Assembly: GCA_030425505.1 (NCBI GenBank)
Contig: JAUIAB010000021.1
Span: 1 to 54,229, forward strand
Direction: 5' to 3'
Length of the DNA stretch: 54,229 bases
Source of the DNA: Bacteroidia bacterium
GTDB taxonomy: Bacteria > Bacteroidota > Bacteroidia > Cytophagales > Flammeovirgaceae
The notes beneath the pieces are model-generated. The model was not told the origin of the DNA. It was given only the letters and a program-made list of their open reading frames with translations, and did no database searches. The position numbers and the translations under genes are program-made. The first letter of the stretch is position 1; each line of letters starts with the position of its first letter. This document shows, in pieces, positions 25,506 through 33,970 of this stretch.

Positions 25506-26267
25506 TTAAAGCTCTACTTCTAATCCATCGTAGCTTAAAAAAACATTTTTTGGAAGTTCTTTGCTCACTTCAGCATGTAAGCCAAGTTTGAAGCTGATGT
25601 GCGTTAAATATGCCTTTTCGGGTTGAACGGTTTGTACTACCTCTAACGCTTGAGCTAGAGTGAAATGAGATATATGATCTTCTTTTTGAAGAGCATTTAA
25701 TACTAAAACTTTGCTCCCTTTTATCTTCTCCAACTCACTTTGAGAAATGTAATTTGCATCGGTAATATAAGTGAAATCATTAATCCTATATCCAAATACA
25801 GGTAGTTTATAATGTAAAACTTCTATAGGGGTGATTTTTGTCTTTTGAATAAAGAAAGGTTGACTTTCAATAGGAAAAGTATCTATGTTTAAAACTCCTG
25901 GGTACTTCTTTTTAGCAAAAATGTACTCGAATTCATTTTCGAGTTGATTTAGAACTCGCTGTTGAGCGTAAATAGGTATACTCTTTTTTTGTTTAAAATA
26001 AAAGCTTCTAAGGTCATCCATCCCAGCTGTGTGATCTTTATGCTCGTGAGTAAATAAAACGGCATCCACTTTTTCAGGCTTAGCTCTTAACATTTGTTGT
26101 CTGAAATCTGGACCAGTATCAATGATAATATTTAGGCTATCAACAGAAACTAGGATAGAAGATCTAAGCCTTTTATCCCTAAAATCAAGAGACTTGCTTA
26201 CTTTGGAATTATTACCAATTATAGGAACCCCTTGCGAAGTTCCAGTTCCCAAAAATGTTATTTTCAT
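25506..26267 (-). CDS. Metallo-beta-lactamase fold hydrolase (PhnP-like)
   Basis: This 253-residue protein opens with FLGTGTSQGVPIIG (residues 5-18) and has the zinc motif THEHKDHTAGMDDLR (73-87), where H74, H76, D78 and H79 are ligands. A further acidic/His ligand pair is in YITDANYI and AYLTHISFKLGLH near the C-terminus. The pattern with GTSQGVP and the HTAGMDDL tail is that of PhnP and related cyclic-phosphate phosphodiesterases. The natural substrate is not known. It is the last gene of a minus-strand set with the 72-residue protein and KdsC. Confidence 0.88.
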   Translation of the reverse strand: MKITFLGTGTSQGVPIIGNNSKVSKSLDFRDKRLRSSILVSVDSLNIIIDTGPDFRQQMLRAKPEKVDAVLFTHEHKDHTAGMDDLRSFYFKQKKSIPIYAQQRVLNQLENEFEYIFAKKKYPGVLNIDTFPIESQPFFIQKTKITPIEVLHYKLPVFGYRINDFTYITDANYISQSELEKIKGSKVLVLNALQKEDHISHFTLAQALEVVQTVQPEKAYLTHISFKLGLHAEVSKELPKNVFLSYDGLEVEL

Positions 26268-26392
26268 TATTTATTTTGAAATAAAAACACACTAATTAAA
26301 GTTTTACTATTAGGGCTTTAATTATTGATTATTAGATATTTATGATTTTTGAATTCATTAAGAAAGTTTTCAGTTGTTTTTTTTAAGAAGAT

Positions 26393-26611
26393 TTAAGGTG
26401 CACTTAGATTAGATAGTCGAATAATTTCAGTTAAAATTTCAGTTAAGGCATCAACTTTACTTTCCATAGAGAAAAATTTATTAACAATTACAACTCTTTT
26501 ATCCTGAACAATGCAGTACCCTGAACTAAAATTTCCTTTTTCATACCTAACAGCATAGTTTAACTCGTTTAATTCCTTTTCTAGTTTGTGAAGAGTCTTT
26601 TTATTTTTCAT
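26393..26611 (-). CDS. Small conserved hypothetical protein
   Basis: This 72-residue soluble protein has the pattern LNELNYAVRYEKGNFSSGYC, then VVIVNKFFSMESKVDALTEIL. I recall this pattern (short beta hairpin with a conserved G-x-C, then a V-V-I/V-N-K/R-F-F-x-x-E motif) from small proteins in Bacteroidota, often near KdsC or Maf-like genes, but no function is known. It lies 55 bp downstream of kdsC on the same strand. Confidence 0.65.
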   Translation of the reverse strand: MKNKKTLHKLEKELNELNYAVRYEKGNFSSGYCIVQDKRVVIVNKFFSMESKVDALTEILTEIIRLSNLSAP

Positions 26612-26666
26612 TAGGAATTTTTTGAATTATAAAAACTAAGGTTTTTTGCATAATGATACTTCTAAT

Positions 26667-27161
26667 TTATATAATCGAAATGTTTAGTTTATCTAAAATA
26701 AGCTCGCCAATTTCCCTTACTACTCCCTTTCCTCCTTTTGCATTAGCTACATAATCAACTTCTTTTTTGATATGCTCTGATGCATCAGCAGGGCAGGCAG
26801 AAAAGCCACATTTTTTAATCAGCTCTATATCAGGAATATCATCTCCCACATAAGCCATATTTTCTAACGTAAGATTATACTGCTTTACAATTTCTAGAGC
26901 GATTTCTATTTTGTTTTTCACTTTTAGGAAATTGAAATGGAAACCCAGTTCAGCAGCTCTTGTTTCTACAGCTTTGGAAGCTCTTCCTGAAATTGCTCCA
27001 ACGTATAATCCAGCATTTATAAGTCTTTTGATGATATACCCATCTTTAACATTAAAAGACTTAAGCTCATTACCATGAGAATCTAGTAAAAAAGTACCAT
27101 CTGTAATTACCCCATCAACATCAAATGCAAAGACTTTTATTTTCTCAATATTAAAACTCAT
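26667..27161 (-). CDS. kdsC: 3-deoxy-D-manno-octulosonate 8-phosphate phosphatase
   Basis: This 164-residue HAD hydrolase without a cap domain removes phosphate from KDO-8-P in the making of LPS inner core. The catalytic aspartates are D14 and D16 in FAFDVDGVITDG. The KdsC-typical run VKDGYIIKRLINAGLYVGAISGR comes next (the Ser/Gly-R motif II), then GDDIPDIELIKKCGFSACPADA (motif IV, acidic pair). The length fits the family. It begins a short minus-strand group with the 72-residue protein and the PhnP-like hydrolase. A coiled-coil gene and zapA are divergent 95 bp away. Confidence 0.93.
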   Translation of the reverse strand: MSFNIEKIKVFAFDVDGVITDGTFLLDSHGNELKSFNVKDGYIIKRLINAGLYVGAISGRASKAVETRAAELGFHFNFLKVKNKIEIALEIVKQYNLTLENMAYVGDDIPDIELIKKCGFSACPADASEHIKKEVDYVANAKGGKGVVREIGELILDKLNISII

Positions 27162-27256
27162 ATATCAATTAAATTACTATAATTGTTAAAGTCATATAAA
27201 ACTGATTAAATTTAAAGCTACAAACTAATTAAATAATCATTTTACAATTCTGTGAG

Positions 27257-27604
27257 ATGAAGCAAAAAGAAACCAACTCCTACGTAAAAAGCGTTGAGCA
27301 TAGTGTAAGTGCTCTTGCTAGAAACTTTTTGAAAACTAAAGAAGAGCTTCAAAAATTAAAAACTGAAAATCAGGAGCTTAAAGAAAAGTTAAAAAGAAAT
27401 AAACATGCATCGCCGCTCTTTCATTATAAATCAAAACTTGCTAATATTGTAAGTAATAGAGTAAATGACGAGGAAGCTAAAGAAGGGGTAATCAGTGTAA
27501 TTGAGAAATATATTGAAAAAATAGATTTCTGCATTGAGGCGATTCGAAATTCATCTAATGAATCGATCAATGGCTTTGGACATAGAAATAAAGATAAGAG
27601 ATAA
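27257..27604 (+). CDS. Coiled-coil protein upstream of zapA
   Basis: This 115-residue soluble protein is dominated by a coiled coil (about residues 25-50, KEELQKLKTENQELKEKL) followed by a helical region. The C-terminal 35 bp overlap the start of zapA in another frame, so the two are probably translationally coupled. In Bacteroidota a short coiled-coil protein often precedes zapA and may be ZapB-like in build, but sequence alone cannot prove a divisome role. Confidence 0.6.
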   Translation: MKQKETNSYVKSVEHSVSALARNFLKTKEELQKLKTENQELKEKLKRNKHASPLFHYKSKLANIVSNRVNDEEAKEGVISVIEKYIEKIDFCIEAIRNSSNESINGFGHRNKDKR

Positions 27605-27833
27605 AATTTTTTCTCTTAGAGTTTCTCCTGAAGAAAAGGAGTCAATATTAAAGGCAGCATCTCTTTTGAATTCAAAAGTAGAATCTTTTGAAAAGGGTGC
27701 AACAAGAAATAAAGAAGATCTTCTAATTATGGTTGCTTTTGACATGGCAGTAGATTATGTTAAGCTTCAGAAAGAGCAAGATGAAATTATAGAAGGTCTT
27801 AAAGAGATAGAGAAAATTGCACAAACCCAATAA
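27570..27833 (+). CDS. zapA: Cell division protein ZapA
   Basis: This is an 87-residue protein from the ATG at 27570: MALDIEIKIRDKIFSLRVSP is the usual ZapA opening beta strand pair. An ATG at 27558 would add four residues and is possible; a TTG at 27534 is not needed. The helix LLIMVAFDMAVDYVKLQKEQ (about 53-72) forms the dimer coiled coil. ZapA bundles FtsZ filaments at midcell. Overlap with the coiled-coil gene and a 47-bp gap to RNase Y give the order coiled coil-zapA-rny typical of the phylum. Confidence 0.9.
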   Translation: MALDIEIKIRDKIFSLRVSPEEKESILKAASLLNSKVESFEKGATRNKEDLLIMVAFDMAVDYVKLQKEQDEIIEGLKEIEKIAQTQ

Positions 27834-27880
27834 CTTCCTTGCCATATAAGCTCAATTTAAATTTTTAAAGAGTTAATAAA

Positions 27881-29455
27881 ATGGAAGTATATATTTTCCC
27901 AGTAATCGCATTAATCATTGGAGTAATAATAGGAAGGGTTTTGTCTAATAGACTTAGCAAGCAGAAAGAATCTGATGCAGAAAAAAAAGCTGAAATTTTG
28001 CTGAAACAAGCTGAATTAAAAGCAGAAACATTAAAAAAAGATAAACTTCTAGAGGCAAAAGAAAAATTTCTCAAAAAGAAATCCGAACTAGATGAAGAAA
28101 TAAGTAATAGGAGAAATCAAATAGCCATAAAAGAAAGTAAGCTACGAGAAGCAGAAAGCCAACTTAAGAAAAAAGAAAGTGAAGCATCAAAGAGCAGAGA
28201 AAAGCTTAAGAGGGAAATTTCTGAAATGGAAGAAATAAAGAAAGAATTAAGTATTCAAAGGTCTAATGTTGATAGAAAATTAGAAGAGTCCGAAAAGGTA
28301 TTAAGCCAGCAAATTCAAAAATTGGAAAAAATAGCATCACTTAAAGCAGAGGATGCAAGAAAAGAATTAATCGAGACTCTTAAAGACGAGGCTAAAACCA
28401 AAGCTTCAAGCCATATAAAAGATATCATAGCAGAAGCGAAAATTACTGCCACAAAAGAAGCAAAGAAGCTTATCATTACAGCTATTCAAAGAACTGCAGC
28501 TGAACATGCCATTGAAAACTGTGTTTCTGTATTCAACCTTGATAATGATGAGCTCAAAGGAAAAATTATTGGAAGAGAGGGAAGAAACATAAGAGCCATA
28601 GAAGCTTCTACGGGGGTTGAAATAGTAGTAGATGATACTCCTGAGGCAATAATAATATCTGGTTTTGACCCTGTAAGAAGGGAAGTCGCTCGAATCTCTC
28701 TGCAAAGACTTGTAGGCGATGGAAGAATTCACCCAGCCAGAATTGAAGAAGTAGTAGCTAAGACAATAAAAGATATTAATGAAGAAATTATAGAATTAGG
28801 AGAAAGAACGGTAATAGACCTTGGAATACATGGTTTGCACCCTGAGTTGATAAAAATGATTGGAAGGATGCGATTCCGATCCTCTTATGGACAAAACCTC
28901 TTGCAACACTCAAGAGAAGTAGCTAAACTTTGTGCCTCTCTATCATCAGACCTTGGCTTAAATTCAAAGAAAGCAAAGAGAGCAGGTCTACTTCATGACA
29001 TTGGTAAAGTGTGGCCTGAGGAATCTGAAACACCACATGCTCTTCTCGGGATGCAGCTGGCAGAGAAATACGGGGAAGATCCTGAAATATGCAATGCAAT
29101 AGGAGCACACCATGATGAAATAGAAATGACATCTTTGATTTCTCCAATAGTGCAGGCATGTGATGCTATATCAGGCTCTAGACCTGGAGCGAGAAGAGAA
29201 GTGATGGAGTCATACATTAAGAGGTTGAAAAACTTGGAAGACTTGGCATTAAGTTTCAAAGGAGTAAATAAGTGCTTTGCCATGCAAGCTGGTAGAGAGC
29301 TGAGGATAATGGTAGATGCAGAAAGCGTATCAGATGATAGTGCAGCACAGCTATCTTTCGATATATCTCAAAAGATAGAGCAGGAGATGCAATATCCTGG
29401 GCAAATAAAAGTTACTGTTATAAGAGAAATGAGATCTGTAAACTTTGCTAAATAA
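27881..29455 (+). CDS. rny: Ribonuclease Y
   Basis: This 524-residue membrane-anchored endoribonuclease starts mRNA decay. It has an N-terminal TM helix (about residues 3-21), a long Lys/Glu-rich coiled coil (about 25-190), a KH RNA-binding domain (about 215-280, with [16 protein letters not shown]) and an HD domain with the metal motif LLHDIGK (about residues 370-376) and a further GAHHDE (about 407-412). The ending [16 protein letters not shown] is family-typical. Length and layout are complete. Confidence 0.97.
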   Translation: MEVYIFPVIALIIGVIIGRVLSNRLSKQKESDAEKKAEILLKQAELKAETLKKDKLLEAKEKFLKKKSELDEEISNRRNQIAIKESKLREAESQLKKKESEASKSREKLKREISEMEEIKKELSIQRSNVDRKLEESEKVLSQQIQKLEKIASLKAEDARKELIETLKDEAKTKASSHIKDIIAEAKITATKEAKKLIITAIQRTAAEHAIENCVSVFNLDNDELKGKIIGREGRNIRAIEASTGVEIVVDDTPEAIIISGFDPVRREVARISLQRLVGDGRIHPARIEEVVAKTIKDINEEIIELGERTVIDLGIHGLHPELIKMIGRMRFRSSYGQNLLQHSREVAKLCASLSSDLGLNSKKAKRAGLLHDIGKVWPEESETPHALLGMQLAEKYGEDPEICNAIGAHHDEIEMTSLISPIVQACDAISGSRPGARREVMESYIKRLKNLEDLALSFKGVNKCFAMQAGRELRIMVDAESVSDDSAAQLSFDISQKIEQEMQYPGQIKVTVIREMRSVNFAK

Positions 29456-29474
29456 AGTTTACTTGCAAGGTTAA

Positions 29475-30464
29475 CTAAGAGTACTCTAGCAAAAGTGTAC
29501 TCTTTATTTCTTCTAAGATAGCGAATACATCATTAGGTGTTAAGGCTTCTACAAGCTTAGTCCTGAAAGGTTTGAAGTTAGTAATCCCTTTAAAGTAGGC
29601 AGTATAATGCCTTCTCATTTCAAAGATTCCTTTTCTATCACCTTTCCAGTCAATAGAGAAGCTCAAGTGCTTCTTGCAAGTATTTACTCTTTCTGCAATG
29701 GAAGGGAGAGGTAGTTTTTTACTAGAACCTAAATATTCCTTTATTTCATTAAAAATCCACGGATACCCAATGGCAGCTCTTCCGATCATAATTCCGTCGA
29801 TCCCATATCTATTCTTATATTCAAGCGCTTTTTCTGGTGAGTCAATATCCCCATTTCCAAATATAGGAATATGAATATCAGAGTTATTTTTAACATCAGC
29901 AATATAACTCCAGTCAGCAACACCCTTATACATTTGCTTTCGGGTTCTTCCATGAATGGTTAACGCCTGTATGCCTACATCTTGTAGTCTTTTTGCAACT
30001 TCCACTATCTTTATAGAGTTCTCATCCCACCCAAGTCTTGTTTTTACAGTTACTGGGATAGTACAGTTTTTGACAATCTCTTCTGTCATTTTCTGCATTT
30101 TAGGAAGATCTAGAAGAATGCCTGCCCCAGCTCCTTTACAAGCTACTTTTTTTACAGGACAGCCATAATTTATATCTAATATCTCAGGCTTAGCAGCTTC
30201 AGCAATACTTGCTGCTTCCCTCATAGATTCTATTTTATCCCCAAAAATTTGGATACCAATGGGTCTTTCATAATCATAAATATCTAGCTTTTTTAAACTT
30301 TTTGTAGCATCTCTTATTAACCCTTCAGCTGAGATAAACTCTGTATACATTACATCAGCTCCATTTTCTTTGCAAACAGCTCTAAATGGAGGATCACTTA
30401 CATCTTCCATGGGAGCAAGCAAAAGAGGGAAATCTCCTAAGTTTAAATTGCCTATTTTTACCAC
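29475..30464 (-). CDS. dusB: tRNA-dihydrouridine synthase (DusB)
   Basis: This 329-residue FMN enzyme reduces uridine in tRNA D-loops. Motifs are LAPMEDVSDPPFRAVC (about residues 16-31), DINYGCPVKKVACKGAGAG (catalytic Cys in GCP, about 97-115), VKTRLGWDE (about 138-146), TIHGRTRKQMYKG (about 164-176) and IFGNGDIDSPEKA with IDGIMIGRAAIGYPWIF. The start is GTG at 30464. It converges with rny and has a hairpin across its last codons. The C-terminal helical domain shows the DusB layout. Confidence 0.95.
   Translation of the reverse strand: MVKIGNLNLGDFPLLLAPMEDVSDPPFRAVCKENGADVMYTEFISAEGLIRDATKSLKKLDIYDYERPIGIQIFGDKIESMREAASIAEAAKPEILDINYGCPVKKVACKGAGAGILLDLPKMQKMTEEIVKNCTIPVTVKTRLGWDENSIKIVEVAKRLQDVGIQALTIHGRTRKQMYKGVADWSYIADVKNNSDIHIPIFGNGDIDSPEKALEYKNRYGIDGIMIGRAAIGYPWIFNEIKEYLGSSKKLPLPSIAERVNTCKKHLSFSIDWKGDRKGIFEMRRHYTAYFKGITNFKPFRTKLVEALTPNDVFAILEEIKSTLLLEYS
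29479..29502. terminator. Possible hairpin over the dusB 3' end
   Basis: GAGTAC (29479-29484) and GTACTC (29497-29502) are complementary across a 12-nt loop, followed by TTTATTTC on the plus strand just after rny. It overlaps the final dusB codons. It could stop rny transcripts, but the stem is only 6 bp. Confidence 0.3.
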
Positions 30465-30545
30465 TGGTTATTTTTTTGCTTTGCAAAGTTCTTTTAGAAA
30501 AGAATAAAATAAAAACTTAAAAGTAACAGTGCTCTAAATTATACT

Positions 30546-31496
30546 ATGATCGAAGAAGAAAAATTGGAGTTAGCTAGAGAGAATGATCCTTGGAAAGACC
30601 TTTTAATACTTTTATTATTTGGACTTGCTGGATTTTTCGTTGCACAGTTCTTAGCATATATTATAGTTCTTCCATTATTTGACTTCAAAGCCTATGAGTT
30701 AGCGAAAGTGATGAGTAGTTCTGAGTTTGGTTCAGAGAATAGAAATGCATTTTTGTTGATGCAAGCAGTAAGTAGTACCACATTATTCCTAATTACACCG
30801 CTCGCTTACATTTACTTATACGAAAGAAAAAAACTAAAAAACTATGGCTTCAAAAAGACCTCGAATAATGACATAAGAATTTTAGGATTGACGCTTATTC
30901 TAGTAGTCTGTTACATGCCGCTGAGTAGGTATTTAGTTTATCTCAATGAGACTATTACATTCCCAGAGCCACTTAAAGATCTTGAGATTCTTTTGCGAAG
31001 TACAGAAGATCAACTAAGAAAACTCACAGAGTTTTTAATAGATTTTGAATCAACAGGGCAATTTTTAATTGGGATAGTAATAATAGCTCTAATACCAGGG
31101 ATAGGAGAGGAGCTATTTTTTAGAGGCTTGATACAAAATAAACTGCTCAAGTCAATAAAGAATGTGCATATAAGTATTTGGCTATGTGCATTTCTGTTTA
31201 GTGCTTTCCACCTTCAGTTTTATGGCTTGATTCCAAGAATGTTTTTAGGGGCCTTATTTGGGTATTTATATTACTGGACAAAAAATATAGCTGTCCCAAT
31301 ATTTGCTCATTTTGTAAATAATGCATTTACATTACTAATGGTTTATATTTATAGCTTGGGTATCACAGATGTAGATTTAGAGTCAAAGCCAGACTTTATG
31401 ATAGAATTTGCTATAATATCTATTTTGATAGTAGTTATTTTACTTTATATTATTCGAAAAGAAGTAAAAACATCGATTCTTAAGCATAACACGTAG
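30546..31496 (+). CDS. CPBP-family intramembrane metalloprotease
   Basis: This 316-residue multi-pass membrane protein has about eight hydrophobic helices. It carries the ABI/CPBP motifs EELFFRG (about residues 187-193), FSAFHLQFYG (about 219-228) and AHFVNN (about 257-262), whose Glu and His residues coordinate the catalytic metal in glutamic-type intramembrane proteases (Rce1-like). The natural substrate is unknown. It is followed after 15 bp by cdsA, an order often seen in Bacteroidota, which implies a membrane biogenesis link. Confidence 0.9.
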   Translation: MIEEEKLELARENDPWKDLLILLLFGLAGFFVAQFLAYIIVLPLFDFKAYELAKVMSSSEFGSENRNAFLLMQAVSSTTLFLITPLAYIYLYERKKLKNYGFKKTSNNDIRILGLTLILVVCYMPLSRYLVYLNETITFPEPLKDLEILLRSTEDQLRKLTEFLIDFESTGQFLIGIVIIALIPGIGEELFFRGLIQNKLLKSIKNVHISIWLCAFLFSAFHLQFYGLIPRMFLGALFGYLYYWTKNIAVPIFAHFVNNAFTLLMVYIYSLGITDVDLESKPDFMIEFAIISILIVVILLYIIRKEVKTSILKHNT

Positions 31497-31511
31497 TAAA
31501 TACTAAATAAT

Positions 31512-32336
31512 TTGATTGCAAATAGTTTAACGGAGATACAAAAAAGAATAATAAGTGGTCTTTTGGGAGGAGGAATAATAGCATTTGCTGTTTGGTGGAG
31601 TATGTGGAGTTATTATTTAATATTTGCATCTATTTGTGTGTTTTCTATCCTAGAGTTTTACAAACTTTTGGGTTTAGATGGTAATTTACCCTCAAAAACT
31701 ATTGGGACTATTAATGGACTCATATTATTTACGTTATCGTTTTTAATTGAAAGTGGAATAATAGACTCGAAGTACTACTTTATCATATTTATAAGTATAT
31801 CGGCTGTCTTTTTAATCAAGCTGTATAAAAAAAAGGATGAGGAACCTTTCAAAAATATAGCATATACAATATTGGGGGTTGTATATATAGCATTACCTTT
31901 TTCATTGCTAAACTTTTCTGTTTTTACCGAGACCAGATATAACTGGGATATTATTATGAGTTTACTAATCTTACTTTGGGCTAGTGATTCTGGTGCATAC
32001 TTCTTTGGAAGAATATTTGGTAAAAGAAAATTATTTGAAAGAATATCTCCGAAGAAGACCTGGGAAGGAAGCTTAGGAGGGGCTATAGTAGCACTTATGG
32101 CAAGTTATGTGATATCGCATTACTCCTATGTTTTAGATCTGTGGCAGTGGTTTACTGTAGCGGGAATAATAGTAGTAGCAGGCACCTATGGTGATTTGGT
32201 GGAGTCCTTGTTCAAAAGAAGTATACAGGTAAAAGACTCAGGTTCTATAATTCCTGGTCATGGAGGTTTTTTGGATCGCTTTGACGGGCTGTTAATTGTA
32301 TCACCCTTGATTGCTTCCTTTTTTAAGCTTTTTTAA
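31512..32336 (+). CDS. cdsA: Phosphatidate cytidylyltransferase
   Basis: This 274-residue, roughly eight-helix membrane enzyme makes CDP-diacylglycerol from phosphatidate and CTP, the branch point for phospholipids. The family signature is present: SPKKTWEGSLGGA (about residues 178-190) and SIIPGHGGFLDRFDGLL (about 246-262). The start is TTG at 31512 because no ATG occurs before the first helix. It sits 15 bp after the CPBP protease and overlaps the 3' end of the convergent ABC1 kinase gene by 14 bp. Confidence 0.95.
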   Translation: MIANSLTEIQKRIISGLLGGGIIAFAVWWSMWSYYLIFASICVFSILEFYKLLGLDGNLPSKTIGTINGLILFTLSFLIESGIIDSKYYFIIFISISAVFLIKLYKKKDEEPFKNIAYTILGVVYIALPFSLLNFSVFTETRYNWDIIMSLLILLWASDSGAYFFGRIFGKRKLFERISPKKTWEGSLGGAIVALMASYVISHYSYVLDLWQWFTVAGIIVVAGTYGDLVESLFKRSIQVKDSGSIIPGHGGFLDRFDGLLIVSPLIASFFKLF

Positions 32337-33675
32337 AGCTAGTTGTAATCACTGCTTTTAGATCATGTAAGATTGAATAAAGGCCGAAATAGGTTCTATT
32401 AAGGTAAAGTCCATGCTTTGAACCTCTTGGCTTCTTAGGCTTCTTTAGAGCTTTAATATTAGAAGAAGTACTACCAAACTCATATATCTCATTTACATAG
32501 CTGCTGTTTCCAAAATCAAAAGAATCACTGTGATGAGGTAATCCTAATAAAGAGGTTAATTTTTTGAAAAAGTCAAAAAGCACTTTCTTATCTTCTTCAC
32601 TATCTTCTTCGTGTATAAAATTCAACTTATAAAAGAGAGACTTTAGAAGAGAGTCATCATTTTGCACTTTAGGATCTAGAAGGTTAAAATAAGATGTATA
32701 AAAATCTTTAGGGATAATCTTGACACAACCAAAATCTATGATACCAACTGTCCCATTTTGGGAAACAAAAAAATTTCCAGGGTGAGGATCAGCATGAACT
32801 TTAAATAAATTATGGACTTGAAAATTATAAAAATCCCATAGAGCTTGCCCAACCTTATTTCTTTCTTGTTGCGAGGGTTTTGTCTGCAAAAAGTCTTTAA
32901 GGTGAAGCCCTTCTATCCAATCCATAGTAAGAACTTTACTACTTGAAAACTCTTTATAATACGTAGGAAAAAAAGTGTTGGGAATATCTTTACAAGCCAT
33001 GCTTATTTCTAAAGACTGTTTAAGTTCATTTTCATAATCAGTTTCTAAAAAGAGCATTTCTTTAACCTCTTCCATGTAATACGCTACTTCTTTGCTGTCT
33101 ATCTCTAAAACCCTGGAAGCAAATGGTTTAACCAAATTTAAGTCAGATTCAACGCTTTTAGCCACACCTGGGTATTGTACTTTTACAGCAAGCTTTTTTC
33201 CATTTAAAAACGCCTGATGTACCTGACCAATAGAGGCAGCATTAGAGGCATCTTTCTCAAAAGAATCAAATAGCTGTAATGGAGACTTTCCCAAACTCTT
33301 TTTAAATGTTTGTACAACCAAAGGATAGGAAAGTGGCGGTGCTGAGTACTGAGCCATTTGAAACCTTTCCGCATATTGATTTGGTAGTAAAGTTTTCTCC
33401 ATGCTCATCATTTGTGCTACTTTTAGAGCACTTCCTTTTAACTCACTTAATCCATCATAAATATCTTTGGCATTGTCATTGTGAAGCTCATCTTTAGAAA
33501 GGTTTGAATTTGAGAGCTTTTTAGCATAATGCTTAACATAGTTTCTCCCAACCTTGATCCCCGTTTTTAAGAACTTACTAGTTCTTTGGACTTTAGTTGA
33601 AGGGATACTTTTTTGGAGCTTTTGATCTGATTTTTTCAAAATAGTATTTTCAAGAATTTCCTTCCTTAAATACAC
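32323..33675 (-). CDS. ABC1/UbiB-family atypical kinase (AarF-like)
   Basis: This 450-residue protein has the ABC1 features in order: LKGSALKVAQMMSME (the KxGQ motif, here K-V-A-Q, about residues 78-92), NAASIGQVHQAFL (Ala-rich loop, about 143-155), AVKVQYPGV (Lys, about 163-171), HADPHPGNFF (catalytic loop, about 299-308) and GIIDFGCVK (metal Asp, about 316-324). In eukaryotic COQ8 the family supports quinone synthesis; in menaquinone-using Bacteroidota the role is unclear. The start is GTG. It overlaps cdsA by 14 bp at the 3' ends. Confidence 0.9.
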   Translation of the reverse strand: MYLRKEILENTILKKSDQKLQKSIPSTKVQRTSKFLKTGIKVGRNYVKHYAKKLSNSNLSKDELHNDNAKDIYDGLSELKGSALKVAQMMSMEKTLLPNQYAERFQMAQYSAPPLSYPLVVQTFKKSLGKSPLQLFDSFEKDASNAASIGQVHQAFLNGKKLAVKVQYPGVAKSVESDLNLVKPFASRVLEIDSKEVAYYMEEVKEMLFLETDYENELKQSLEISMACKDIPNTFFPTYYKEFSSSKVLTMDWIEGLHLKDFLQTKPSQQERNKVGQALWDFYNFQVHNLFKVHADPHPGNFFVSQNGTVGIIDFGCVKIIPKDFYTSYFNLLDPKVQNDDSLLKSLFYKLNFIHEEDSEEDKKVLFDFFKKLTSLLGLPHHSDSFDFGNSSYVNEIYEFGSTSSNIKALKKPKKPRGSKHGLYLNRTYFGLYSILHDLKAVITTSFKKA

Positions 33676-33970
33676 TATTAGTACTTAAAAAGTTTAATGA
33701 GTAATCATTGCATAAAAATGTAATATTTTCATTTTTTTATATAAGTAATTTCTTTGCATTAAAAATAAAATTATAATTATTAATATTAAATATAGTAATG
33801 AAAATAATTATAATAAAGTTATTTAATTTGTTTTTTATGGCTGTAAATTGTTTTAATTAATAAATTAACTTAATAATTAGTAGATGTATGTTTTTTGCAT
33901 CAAAAATAAATTTTTACAAAACTTATTTTAATTAACAACGTATCAGTGTATATAAATACATTTTTTACAC

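Noticed and set aside
28406-28732. Long minus-strand frame inside rny, and similar opposite-strand frames in 4884-5180, 48990-49349 and 52580-52975
   Set aside because: All are antisense to well-supported genes, low-complexity and without motifs; shadows of codon bias.
554-33898. Identical 16-mer GATGTATGTTTTTTGC at 554-569 and 33883-33898
   Set aside because: A shared 16-mer is expected by chance in this much AT-rich DNA, and the two copies have opposite orientation relative to their likely genes.
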